Shown: piece by piece, positions 14,290-21,143 of the stretch
Layout of the letters: every line of letters starts with the position of its first letter
Numbering within the stretch: the first letter of the stretch is position 1
Assembly: GCA_937895825.1 (NCBI GenBank)
Contig: CALBKP010000045.1
Span: forward strand, 1 to 26,100
Length of the DNA: 26,100 nt
Origin: an uncultured Alistipes sp.
Lineage (GTDB): Bacteria > Bacteroidota > Bacteroidia > Bacteroidales > Rikenellaceae
Direction of reading: 5' to 3'
Translations under genes and position numbers: made by a program
The notes under the pieces: generated by a model
Database searches by the model: none
The model's input: only the letters and a program-made list of their open reading frames with translations
What the model was told of the DNA's origin: nothing

Positions 14290-15486
14290 ATGAAGATTAA
14301 TGTAGGTGTAATTTTTGGTGGCCGCTCGGTTGAGAACGAGATATCGGTGATTACAGCGGCACAGACTATGGCGGCGATGAACGAAGAGAAGTACAACATC
14401 GTGCCTATCTACATATCAAAGGAGGGTCACTGGTACACAGGCGATAAGCTCCGACAGACGGATAACTATCGCGATATGAAGGCATTGCTATCGTCCGTTG
14501 ACGAGGTGTATCTACGTCCCGTATTTGGCGATAACAACCTCTATAAGGTGCGCAAGCCGCTGTTTGGTAGCGATGTGGTTACTACCATCGACGTAATCCT
14601 TCCCTGTCTGCACGGCACCTCGGGCGAGGATGGTTCGTTCCAAGGCCTTGTTGAGATGACGGGCATCCCCTATGCTTGCCCAAATACGCTTGCCTCGGCA
14701 AATGGCATGGATAAGATCACTATGAAGATGATTCTCAAGGAGAGCGGCATCCCCGTTGTGGAGTACGCGTGGTTCTCGGATAAGGAGTGGCTCTCGGATA
14801 GAGATGGCTGCATCGCTCGTTCGGAAGCTCTCAACTTCCCGCTTATCGTTAAGCCTGCAAACCTCGGCTCGAGCGTTGGCATCAAGGCTGTTCATGACCG
14901 CGAGGAGCTAATCGCAGCGGTGGATAACGCCATCAAGTATTCGAAGCGTATCATCGTCGAGCGTCTTGTTGAGCGTCTTAAGGAGATTAACTGCTCGGTT
15001 CTTGGCGACTACTACGACTGTGAGGCCTCGGTATGTGAAGCCCCCGTACGTAGCGGTGAGATCCTTAGCTACGAAGATAAGTACCTCGGTGGCGGAAAGA
15101 ATAAACCCTCGGAGGGTATGCACTCCACTGTGAGGGAGATTCCGGCAAACCTCCCCGACGATGTCACGGCCTTCATTCGTAGGACCGCATGCGACACCTT
15201 CCGCGTGTTGGCATGTGATGGCGTGTCGCGCATCGACTTTATGATTGACGAGGCTACGGGTGACATCTTCGTTAATGAGATTAACACCATCCCTGGCTCG
15301 CTGTCGTTTTACTTGTGGGAGGCTACTGGCGTGAAGTTCGACGAGCTTGTTGACCGCCTTATCGCCATCGCCTTCAAGCGCAAGCGTGACTCGGAGTTTA
15401 AGACTACAAGCTATTCGGAAAATATCTTTGCCTACCAGGCTAAGCATGGTGCGAAGTTCGGTGGTGCTAAGGGTGCTAAACGTTAA
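14290..15486 (+). CDS. ddl: D-alanine-D-alanine ligase family protein
   Basis: A 398-residue ATP-grasp ligase that joins two D-amino acids for peptidoglycan. Motifs: 'GVIFGGRSVENEISV' (6-20), 'HGTSGEDGS' (108-116), 'IVKPANLGSSVG' (186-197), the omega-loop Lys264-Tyr265, 'RIDFM' (314-318) and 'NEINTIPGS' (329-337). Length is slightly above the usual 300-370. Two departures from typical Ddl are an inserted 'GGGKNKPSEG' after the Lys-Tyr pair and 'TIPGSLSFYLWE' in place of the common 'TLPG(M/F)T..S'. The kept omega-loop Lys-Tyr is compatible with D-Ala-D-Ala rather than D-Ala-D-Lac formation. It may be the partner of the MurF-like gene upstream. Whether the genome has another ddl cannot be seen here. 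Confidence 0.9.
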   Translation: MKINVGVIFGGRSVENEISVITAAQTMAAMNEEKYNIVPIYISKEGHWYTGDKLRQTDNYRDMKALLSSVDEVYLRPVFGDNNLYKVRKPLFGSDVVTTIDVILPCLHGTSGEDGSFQGLVEMTGIPYACPNTLASANGMDKITMKMILKESGIPVVEYAWFSDKEWLSDRDGCIARSEALNFPLIVKPANLGSSVGIKAVHDREELIAAVDNAIKYSKRIIVERLVERLKEINCSVLGDYYDCEASVCEAPVRSGEILSYEDKYLGGGKNKPSEGMHSTVREIPANLPDDVTAFIRRTACDTFRVLACDGVSRIDFMIDEATGDIFVNEINTIPGSLSFYLWEATGVKFDELVDRLIAIAFKRKRDSEFKTTSYSENIFAYQAKHGAKFGGAKGAKR

Positions 15487-15497
15487 ATTTAAACACA

Positions 15498-16268
15498 ATG
15501 ACTTCACTTTACGATAATATAATCTTTGGTCCAGTGCGCTCACGTCGTCTGGGCCTGTCGCTGGGTGTCAACCTATTACCCCTAGAATCTAAGCTATGTA
15601 GCTTCGACTGCATATACTGCGAGTGTGGCTGGAATGCCGATCACCGAGGTAAGCGTCGCTTCAATGCCCGCGAGGATGTCAGCGCTATGCTCGATGAGGT
15701 GCTCTCGCGTATGGTTAAGGAGGGCACACCTCCCGATGTCATCACCTTCGCTGGCAATGGCGAGCCCACGATGCATCCCGATTTTGAGCAGATTATCGAC
15801 GACACCATCGCCCTCCGTGATAAGCACTGTCCCGCAGCTAAGGTGTCTGTGCTCTCGAATGCCACGCAGATTCACCGCGAGGATGTATGCCGTGCGCTCC
15901 GCCGTGTCGATAATAATATCCTTAAGCTCGACTCGGCTTTTGATGCTACCGTGCAGCTCGTCAACAAGCCGCAGGGCGCATATACCGTCGCGCGTACAGT
16001 CGAGTTACTCAAGGCCTTCGATGGCGATCTTATTGTGCAGACGATGTTCTTGCGCGGTGAGTATGAGGGTCAGCGTGTTGATAATACCACCGAGGAGGAG
16101 GTCTCAGCATGGCTAAAGCTCGTCGCCGAGATACGCCCCAAGCAGGTTATGGTCTACTCGCTCGACCGCGATACCCCCTGTCAGACGCTCGAGAAGGTAG
16201 AGAAGGAGGAGCTGCGTGCCATTGCCGCACGTGTTGAGGCTCTCGGTATCACATGCTCGGTAGCGTAG
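15498..16268 (+). CDS. Radical SAM protein (COG0731-like)
   Basis: A 256-residue radical SAM protein. The N-terminal 'FGPVRSRRLGLSLGVNLLP' (10-28) followed by 'CSFDCIYCEC' gives the CX3CX2C cluster ligands Cys34, Cys38 and Cys41. 'TFAGNGEPTMHPDF' (about 89-102) matches the GGEP region and 'LSNAT' is further down. The overall pattern fits small COG0731-type Fe-S oxidoreductases related to the wyosine-synthesis enzyme TYW1; the actual substrate is unknown. It starts 11 bp after ddl and is probably in the same transcript, though no functional link to the cell wall is visible. Confidence 0.88.
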   Translation: MTSLYDNIIFGPVRSRRLGLSLGVNLLPLESKLCSFDCIYCECGWNADHRGKRRFNAREDVSAMLDEVLSRMVKEGTPPDVITFAGNGEPTMHPDFEQIIDDTIALRDKHCPAAKVSVLSNATQIHREDVCRALRRVDNNILKLDSAFDATVQLVNKPQGAYTVARTVELLKAFDGDLIVQTMFLRGEYEGQRVDNTTEEEVSAWLKLVAEIRPKQVMVYSLDRDTPCQTLEKVEKEELRAIAARVEALGITCSVA

Positions 16269-16327
16269 TTGCCCACAACCCATTTGAGCCATTTTACAGA
16301 ATATTAATTTAATTGTAGTCTAAAAAT

Positions 16328-16702
16328 ATGGAATTTGAAGGTAAAGTATTAGAGATTCTCGCTCCCGTGACGGGTCAGTCGGCGCGTGGTACGTGGGAGC
16401 GTCAGACGGTTGTCTTTGAGCAGCCCAATAAGCAGTATGGCAAGGAACTTGCTGTGACCTTTATGAATAAGGCACAGGAGGTTGCTAACCTGCGTGTTGG
16501 TGAGAATTATATCGTGTCGTTCGACATCGAGTCGCGTAACTATCAGGGGCGTTGGTATACCGACGTGCGTGCTTGGCGCGTGCAGCTTGTGCAGTCACAG
16601 GCGCAGCCCCCCGTTCAGGATATGCCTCCATTTATGGAGGAGCCTCAGCCCTCGTATTCGACGGGAGCAGCTGCGGGGGTTATTGATGATATGCCCTTTT
16701 AA
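16328..16702 (+). CDS. DUF3127 protein with SSB-like acidic tail
   Basis: A 124-residue protein. Residues 1-~90 match the DUF3127 family ('MEFEGKVLEIL', 'GTWERQTVVFEQ', 'FDIESRNYQGRWYTDVRAW'), a small beta-rich, OB-fold-like domain common in Bacteroidota. After a Pro/Gln-rich linker it ends in IDDMPF, very close to the DDLPF tip of the SSB in this window. Such tips normally recruit SSB-binding repair and replication proteins. A nucleic-acid-associated role is therefore suggested, not shown. It lies 59 bp after the radical SAM gene with no clear promoter box between. Confidence 0.8.
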   Translation: MEFEGKVLEILAPVTGQSARGTWERQTVVFEQPNKQYGKELAVTFMNKAQEVANLRVGENYIVSFDIESRNYQGRWYTDVRAWRVQLVQSQAQPPVQDMPPFMEEPQPSYSTGAAAGVIDDMPF

Positions 16703-16740
16703 TTTCTTGCGTTAAGAGGTCTACTTTGGTACCTCAATAC

Positions 16741-16790
16741 AAAGAGCGAAAGGGAAATACGCTTTAGTATGTCCCATCCGCTCTTTCTCT
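16741..16790 (+). terminator. Terminator-like hairpin after the DUF3127 gene
   Basis: AAAGAGCG (16741-16748) pairs perfectly with CGCTCTTT (16779-16786). Inner GGGA/TCCC and ATAC/GTAT pairs extend the stem, and CTCTTTA follows. This is the first part of the 352-base gap 16703-17054. Confidence 0.55.
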
Positions 16791-16848
16791 TTATCGACAC
16801 CAAATTAAACCCATTCTGACAAGAGATTATGGCGTGCTTTTTCAGTAT

Positions 16849-16938
16849 AGGTAAATGGTAGTAGAAAGGGTAGTTTAAGTGCTGGTGTATAGATGAGTTA
16901 GCAGGAAGAAGAGCACTTTCTACTACCCTTTATCACCT
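16849..16938. repeat. Unexplained inverted-repeat element (about 90 bp)
   Basis: Outer arms GGTAGTAGAAAG (16857-16868) and CTTTCTACTACC (16916-16927) are perfect complements, with further matches outward to AGGT (16849) and ACCT (ending 16938). An inner pair AAGTGCT (16877-16883)/AGCACTT (16912-16918) partly overlaps the outer arm. No coding potential. It could be a small non-autonomous element or a structured RNA. Confidence 0.6.
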
Positions 16939-17001
16939 TTGGATGCGAACACCTTTTCAACAACCATCCTGCCTCGATATGCCAAATCTTGCAAGCCTAT
17001 T

Positions 17002-17035
17002 AAAAAACAAAGACCGACATGATAGACGGTCTTTG
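17002..17035 (-). terminator. Intrinsic terminator of the acyl-CoA synthetase gene
   Basis: On the minus strand, CAAAGACCG pairs with CGGTCTTTG (17008-17016 and 17027-17035) and a TTTTTTA run follows, about 20 bases after the stop codon. Confidence 0.85.
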
Positions 17036-17054
17036 CTCTCTTAGTATCAACTCG

Positions 17055-18758
17055 TTAGTTCAAGCCAAGGCGGTCAGCGCTATAAAGATAACGCTTGATG
17101 CTTCGCTTCGGTGTCTTCACGAACTCTTCCTTGTATATGATTATGTTCGATACCTTCTCGTACGATGCAACCATGGTATTGAGCTCCTGGAGGTTCTTAT
17201 CCATAATCTCCTGGAGGTTGTCGAGGTTCACACCCTCGGCATTTGCCAACTCATAGTCGGGCACGACGAGTGCCGTGAGGCGACCATTATTCTCGATGAT
17301 GAGCGACTCGCCAACCATATAGAGGTTATTCAGGCGCTCCTCAATCTCTTCGGGGTAGATGTTCTGTCCCGAGCCCGAGAGGATCATCGTCTTGCAGCGG
17401 CCGCGGATGTAGAGTGTGCCATCCTCATCCATGGTACACATATCGCCCGTGTGCAACCAACCCTCAGCGTCGAGCACAGCCTCCGTAGCCTTATCATTCT
17501 TATAGTATCCATCCATCACGTGCTCACCGCGAACGAGTAGCTCGCCAGGAACATTCTGCGGATCGCGCGAGCATATCTTAGCCTCCAAGAGGTTCGAGGG
17601 CAGAATCTTGCCACACGATCCAGTCTTAAAGAGCGTAGGTAACTCGAAACTGATTAGCGGTGCGCACTCGGTCATACCATAGCCCACCGTAATTGGGAAC
17701 TTAATCTTACGCAAGAAGTCCTCAGTCTCGCGGTTAAGGGCAGCACCACCCACAATGAATATCTCGATGCAACCGCCAAACTGCTCCATAAGGCGTGCCT
17801 TGATCGTTGAGTAGATTGCCGTGTTAATAAGCGGAATACGCATGGCGATACTCATCGGGCCCTTCTCCAACATTGGGAGGATGCTCTTACGATATACCTT
17901 CTCAAGGATAAGAGGTACGGAGCATACCACATTGGGACGTGTCGTCTTCATCGCCTCGATAAGGATTTTGGGCGAAGGGATACGACCAAGGAGCGTGATG
18001 TGAGCACCACAGGCCAGCGGTGCGAGGAAGTCGAACGTACAGCCGTAGGCATGAGCCAGCGGTAGGAACGAGAGTGTTCGGCCACCCTTGCGGAAGAAGT
18101 GGTCACCCGTCTCGGGGTTAACCATATCCATTGCGAAGCCCACGTTGCCGGTGAGGTTATTTACCGTGAGCATCACACCCTTCGACGAGCCCGTCGTTCC
18201 CGACGTGTAGTTCAACAGACATACACGCTCGTTGGGAATCTCGGGATACTTGATGTCGTCGACGCTGAAGCCGCGAGGATAAGCCTCGCGGTAGTGCGAG
18301 AGGATATTCTTCATGTAGTTAGTGAGCTTGTCGCCCTCCTTCTCGTAGATTACGTGGAAGTCGGTGAGCGAGAATACAGCGTCAATTGCTGGGATCTGCT
18401 CCCCCTCGATATCATCCCAGAAGTTATCGCCGAGGAAGAGGAGCTTACTCTCCGAGTGATTCACGATGTTGATTACATCATTGGGATTAAAGTCCTGGAG
18501 GATTGGAACGATAACAGCACCGTATGTGATTGTAGCAATATAACTTATGCACCAGCGCGTGTTGTTACGGCCGATGAGCGCAATCTTATCACCCTGCTCA
18601 ATGCCAGCCTCCTTAAATACGAGGTGGATCTTGGCTACCTCCTTAGCCATTTCGTAGTAAGAGAAGGTCTCGCCTTTGAAGTAGTCGGTAAGTGCCGACA
18701 TCTCGCGATTATCGCGAAAACTCTTCTCATAAATCTTTATTAAATTCCTTTCTAACAT
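17055..18758 (-). CDS. Long-chain acyl-CoA synthetase (AMP-forming)
   Basis: A 567-residue adenylate-forming enzyme that activates fatty acids to acyl-CoA via acyl-AMP. Core motifs are 'LLNYTSGTTGSSKGVM' (181-196, AMP-binding P-loop), 'FLPLAHAYG' (~230), 'VGYGMTECAP' (~360, A5), 'GWLHTGDM' (~430, A7) and 'IRGRCKTMILSGSGQNIYPEEIE' region (~450, A8). The C-terminal catalytic Lys is in 'VKTPKRSIKRYL'. The length and the Gly-Ser-Gly-Gln-Asn A8 form fit the long-chain FadD/FAA-type family. It is monocistronic, with its own promoter box and terminator. The exact chain-length preference cannot be read from the sequence. Confidence 0.93.
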   Translation of the reverse strand: MLERNLIKIYEKSFRDNREMSALTDYFKGETFSYYEMAKEVAKIHLVFKEAGIEQGDKIALIGRNNTRWCISYIATITYGAVIVPILQDFNPNDVINIVNHSESKLLFLGDNFWDDIEGEQIPAIDAVFSLTDFHVIYEKEGDKLTNYMKNILSHYREAYPRGFSVDDIKYPEIPNERVCLLNYTSGTTGSSKGVMLTVNNLTGNVGFAMDMVNPETGDHFFRKGGRTLSFLPLAHAYGCTFDFLAPLACGAHITLLGRIPSPKILIEAMKTTRPNVVCSVPLILEKVYRKSILPMLEKGPMSIAMRIPLINTAIYSTIKARLMEQFGGCIEIFIVGGAALNRETEDFLRKIKFPITVGYGMTECAPLISFELPTLFKTGSCGKILPSNLLEAKICSRDPQNVPGELLVRGEHVMDGYYKNDKATEAVLDAEGWLHTGDMCTMDEDGTLYIRGRCKTMILSGSGQNIYPEEIEERLNNLYMVGESLIIENNGRLTALVVPDYELANAEGVNLDNLQEIMDKNLQELNTMVASYEKVSNIIIYKEEFVKTPKRSIKRYLYSADRLGLN

Positions 18759-18794
18759 GGTGTTATTTCGGTTTTAAATGATATTTCTTTGATG

Positions 18795-18802
18795 CAAATA
18801 TA
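18795..18802 (-). promoter_or_regulatory. Probable -7 box for the acyl-CoA synthetase gene
   Basis: Minus strand reads TATATTTG (TAnnTTTG), 36 bases before the ATG at 18758. No TTTG lies at the ideal upstream spacing. Confidence 0.5.
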
Positions 18803-19015
18803 TAACTTTTTTGTGAGTAATGGAAATATTCAACCGATTTTCTCATATCTATTTTATGGTTAGGAGTTATATTCTAAATGTAATATACTGAATAATAGTG
18901 TCTTATCTTGATTTATTGATAAAATAAATCTGTTGTAAATTTTTCTACAAGGATAATGAACGATGTTTGTTAAGAGTCAAAATGTCCTATTATTTGTATA
19001 TTTTTCTTGTTTGCC
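18803..19015. other. A/T-rich intergenic spacer
   Basis: Between the acyl-CoA synthetase promoter and the tRNA promoter. I see no open frame with family similarity, no long inverted repeat and no other recognisable signal. Confidence 0.5.
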
Positions 19016-19046
19016 TTTGTAAATCCTTTTTTTTGGATTATCTTTG
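19016..19046 (+). promoter_or_regulatory. Promoter of tRNA-Arg
   Basis: TTTG at 19016-19019 and TATCTTTG at 19039-19046, 19 bp apart. The tRNA begins 12 bases after the -7 box. Confidence 0.8.
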
Positions 19047-19057
19047 CCTACTCCAAT

Positions 19058-19129
19058 GGCTCTTTAGTTCAAGGGATAGAACGAAGGTTTCCTAAACCTT
19101 AAATCCGGGTTCGAGTCCCGGAGGGGCTA
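19058..19129 (+). tRNA. tRNA-Arg (anticodon CCT)
   Basis: Seventy-two bases folding as a cloverleaf: D stem GTTC/GAAC, anticodon stem AAGGT/ACCTT with loop TTCCTAA (anticodon CCT at 19091-19093, reading AGG), a short variable loop, and T stem CCGGG/CCCGG with loop TTCGAGT. The acceptor GGCTCTT/AGGGGCT contains three G-T wobbles. The discriminator is A, and CCA is not encoded. A good Bacteroidota promoter lies directly upstream. Confidence 0.93.
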
Positions 19130-19278
19130 CATTTTATTGTGATAACGGCGCATCTGTGGCACCAAGCTCATTGCCCCGAATGGGGAAATACGTCGAGTAT
19201 GTCCTTATCCAAAAAATATCCAACCCCTAAGTAATAAATCCTCAAATCAAACGTTAACTTAGAAAACAAATATCAATT

Positions 19279-19974
19279 ATGACAAACTACGTATCATCGC
19301 AGACGGCACAGCAATCGGCCGTAGCAACGCTCTTCAAGAGCCTCTATATGCAGATGGCGGCAGCACTCACCGTCACAGGCCTTGTGGCCTACTTCCTCTC
19401 GCAGTCCGAGGTGTTCTTTATGTATCTTGTTCAGAATCCTTCGGTAATCTGGATTACATTCTTTGTTCAGATTGGCCTTGTTATATGGATGTCGGCAGGA
19501 TTGATGCGAATGTCAATGACCACGGCAACGCTGCTCTTCATCCTCTACTCGGTATCGATGGGTGTAACCATGTCGTCGATATTTATGGTCTACACCATGG
19601 GCTCTATCGCCTCGGTATTCTTTATCACGGCGGGCACGTTCTTCGTGATGAGCCTCATTGGTTACCTCACACGTATCGACCTCTCGAAGATAGGAAGCAT
19701 ACTCTTTATGGCGCTCATAGGCCTTGTTATCGCCTCGGTGGTTAACATCTTCCTTGGCTCGGAGACTATGTACTGGGTCATCAGCTACGTGGGTGTCATC
19801 ATCTTCGTTGGACTCACGGCCTTCGATACGCAGAAGATCAAGCGCATGTTTGCCGAGTATGGCTCTGCCGACGAAATGGGTCAGAAGATAGCCCTCTTCG
19901 GAGCTCTCACCCTCTATCTCGACTTTATCAACCTCTTCCTATATCTATTACGTATCCTTGGCGACCGTCGATAG
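19279..19974 (+). CDS. Bax inhibitor-1/YccA family membrane protein
   Basis: A 231-residue integral membrane protein with seven hydrophobic segments spread over residues ~26-228. Family marks include the 'VGLTAFDTQKIKRM' segment (~178-191) and the C-terminal 'GALTLYLDFINLFLYLLRILG'. BI-1/TMBIM proteins are proposed to act as pH-sensitive calcium leak channels; YccA in E. coli modulates FtsH. The role here is unknown. The 149 bases between the tRNA and this gene show no TAnnTTTG promoter, so it may depend on read-through or another sigma factor. It ends before a strong hairpin terminator. Confidence 0.92.
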   Translation: MTNYVSSQTAQQSAVATLFKSLYMQMAAALTVTGLVAYFLSQSEVFFMYLVQNPSVIWITFFVQIGLVIWMSAGLMRMSMTTATLLFILYSVSMGVTMSSIFMVYTMGSIASVFFITAGTFFVMSLIGYLTRIDLSKIGSILFMALIGLVIASVVNIFLGSETMYWVISYVGVIIFVGLTAFDTQKIKRMFAEYGSADEMGQKIALFGALTLYLDFINLFLYLLRILGDRR

Positions 19975-19995
19975 AGGTGATAGCTATAATATAGT

Positions 19996-20029
19996 GCGAG
20001 GGTGACCTATTGTAGTAGGTCGCCCTCGC
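19996..20029. terminator. Hairpin terminator between the BI-1 and PAP2 genes
   Basis: A 14-bp stem, GCGAGGGTGACCTA (19996-20009) with TAGGTCGCCCTCGC (20016-20029), containing one wobble, between convergent genes; TTCTGTTTG follows on the plus strand. Confidence 0.75.
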
Positions 20030-20054
20030 TTCTGTTTGTAGTGGTGCTGCTATG

Positions 20055-20777
20055 TCAAAAACTTATTGCACAGGCAACACCAATTGCTTCTTGCTCGGCA
20101 AAGTATGATGGTGACACTGCAACGACACTGTGGGGCTTTAGCTTAAAGATTTTGCGACTCAGAGGTAATAGCCAGTAGCCTATACGTGCTGAGATGATGC
20201 CTATGGCGGCACCACCGAGCACATCATTAAACCAGTGTCGATTGTTATATAGGCGCATAAATGCCACGGATGAAGCAACAGCGTATGCGGCCAGTCCTAA
20301 GCTCCATCCATACTCGGTGCGCACTAACTCTGCACCAGCGAACGCATTGGCAGTATGTCCTGATGGGAAGGAGTTACGGCGACTACTACTAGGACGCATC
20401 TCGCGTATGGTATATTTCAGCGAGTTTGTAAGTATTGCCATCGACATATATGTAATGGCAGCTATGGCTATACGCTCACCAGCGCTATGCTTAGATTTTA
20501 TAGGCGTAGCACACAGCGCTAAGTATGTAGCTAAGGGCGCAAATTGTATATAGTTATCGAAGTATAACTGTTTACCCTTGCTTAGCTTGTACATTCCATT
20601 GTTAATCGCAAGGTTTATCTCTCTGAGTGGTGCATTCTCACCAATGCCTAATGCCCCAATTGTGAATAACACACCAGGAGCAATAAACTGTGTGGCTCGG
20701 AACTTAGTAGTGGAATCACTATACCTGGGCCACCAACGCTCCGTAGTATTCAACGTGTCGCGTGTTGTCATCGTCAT
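20055..20777 (-). CDS. PAP2-family phosphatase, body separated from its signal peptide by a poly-G frameshift
   Basis: A 240-residue frame with the complete PAP2 phosphatase signature: KX6RP at 121-129 ('KYTIREMRP'), 'FPSGHT' (137-142) and RX5HX3D at 175-185 ('RLYNNRHWFND'). Several hydrophobic segments surround these motifs. PAP2 enzymes remove phosphate from lipids such as undecaprenyl pyrophosphate, phosphatidate or lipid A. The first ~30 residues lack any signal or membrane segment, because the signal peptide lies in the overlapping upstream frame (20872-20774), one base out of register across eight G residues. Adding one G joins the two frames without a stop. In the G8 state the enzyme could only be made by restart at the ATGA overlap. 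Substrate cannot be assigned. Confidence 0.85.
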   Translation of the reverse strand: MTMTTRDTLNTTERWWPRYSDSTTKFRATQFIAPGVLFTIGALGIGENAPLREINLAINNGMYKLSKGKQLYFDNYIQFAPLATYLALCATPIKSKHSAGERIAIAAITYMSMAILTNSLKYTIREMRPSSSRRNSFPSGHTANAFAGAELVRTEYGWSLGLAAYAVASSVAFMRLYNNRHWFNDVLGGAAIGIISARIGYWLLPLSRKIFKLKPHSVVAVSPSYFAEQEAIGVACAISF

Positions 20778-20872
20778 TTCCCCCCCCTCATTTTAGCCGC
20801 TGTTGCAGATGTATGATGGAGTGTGATGGATAGAATAGATGCGACTATGAATGTTATTATACGCGGACTCAT
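20774..20872 (-). CDS. Signal-peptide leader frame of the PAP2 phosphatase (out of frame in this sequence)
   Basis: Minus strand from the ATG at 20872 encodes 32 residues, beginning MSPRIITFIVASILSITL: a short basic start, a hydrophobic core and a cleavage-like ATAA, then KMRGGK and a TGA at 20776-20774. The last codons run through the G8 tract. The TGA overlaps the ATG of the phosphatase frame (ATGA). A promoter sits 39 bases upstream, so this ATG is the expected first start of the mRNA. With nine G residues the leader would read directly into the phosphatase (GGEMTMTTRD). It is therefore best seen as the true 5' end of the PAP2 gene. Confidence 0.8.
   Translation of the reverse strand: MSPRIITFIVASILSITLHHTSATAAKMRGGK
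20780..20787 (-). repeat. Poly-G tract (G8), possible phase-variation switch
   Basis: Eight consecutive G on the minus strand, between the signal-peptide codons and the phosphatase codons. Lengths of 9 (or 6, 12) would restore the frame. Such tracts slip during replication and are a common basis of ON/OFF switching. Confidence 0.85.
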
Positions 20873-20910
20873 TGTTAATAGGGTTAACTATTTGACGGAA
20901 TAACCTGCTA

Positions 20911-20942
20911 CAAAGATATGAAAAATATCTTAAAAAGGTCAA
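20911..20942 (-). promoter_or_regulatory. Promoter of the PAP2 gene
   Basis: Minus strand TTG (20942-20940), 21 bp, then TATCTTTG (20918-20911). It lies 39 bases before the leader ATG at 20872, supporting that ATG as the natural start. Confidence 0.7.
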
Positions 20943-21072
20943 GAACGGTTAAATACTATTACATATAGCTCATATTATCTCCACATCATCCTTGATTTTA
21001 CCTCGAAAATTGACATATTGTCACAAAGACTTTTCGATTGTGTTAAATTTATGTTACATTACGTTATACCCC

Positions 21073-21103
21073 TTGCACAAGTGAATTAATGCCGATAATT
21101 TTG
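21073..21103 (+). promoter_or_regulatory. Promoter of the Na/Pi cotransporter gene
   Basis: TTG (21073-21075), 20 bp, TAATTTTG (21096-21103). The ATG is 41 bases downstream. Confidence 0.7.
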
Positions 21104-21143
21104 TCGTCGTAAAGAAGAAATAAAACTATTATTTACATAAGTT

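Noticed and set aside
16849..16938. CRISPR array
   Set aside because: Only a single inverted pair, no regularly spaced direct repeats, and no cas gene in the window.
17019..18743. Plus-strand frames (173 and 214 codons) opposite the acyl-CoA synthetase
   Set aside because: They are antisense to a well-conserved enzyme with all core motifs, and one starts inside the terminator.
19058..19278. Integrated element at the tRNA-Arg gene
   Set aside because: No integrase, no repeated tRNA 3' end and only core genes follow.
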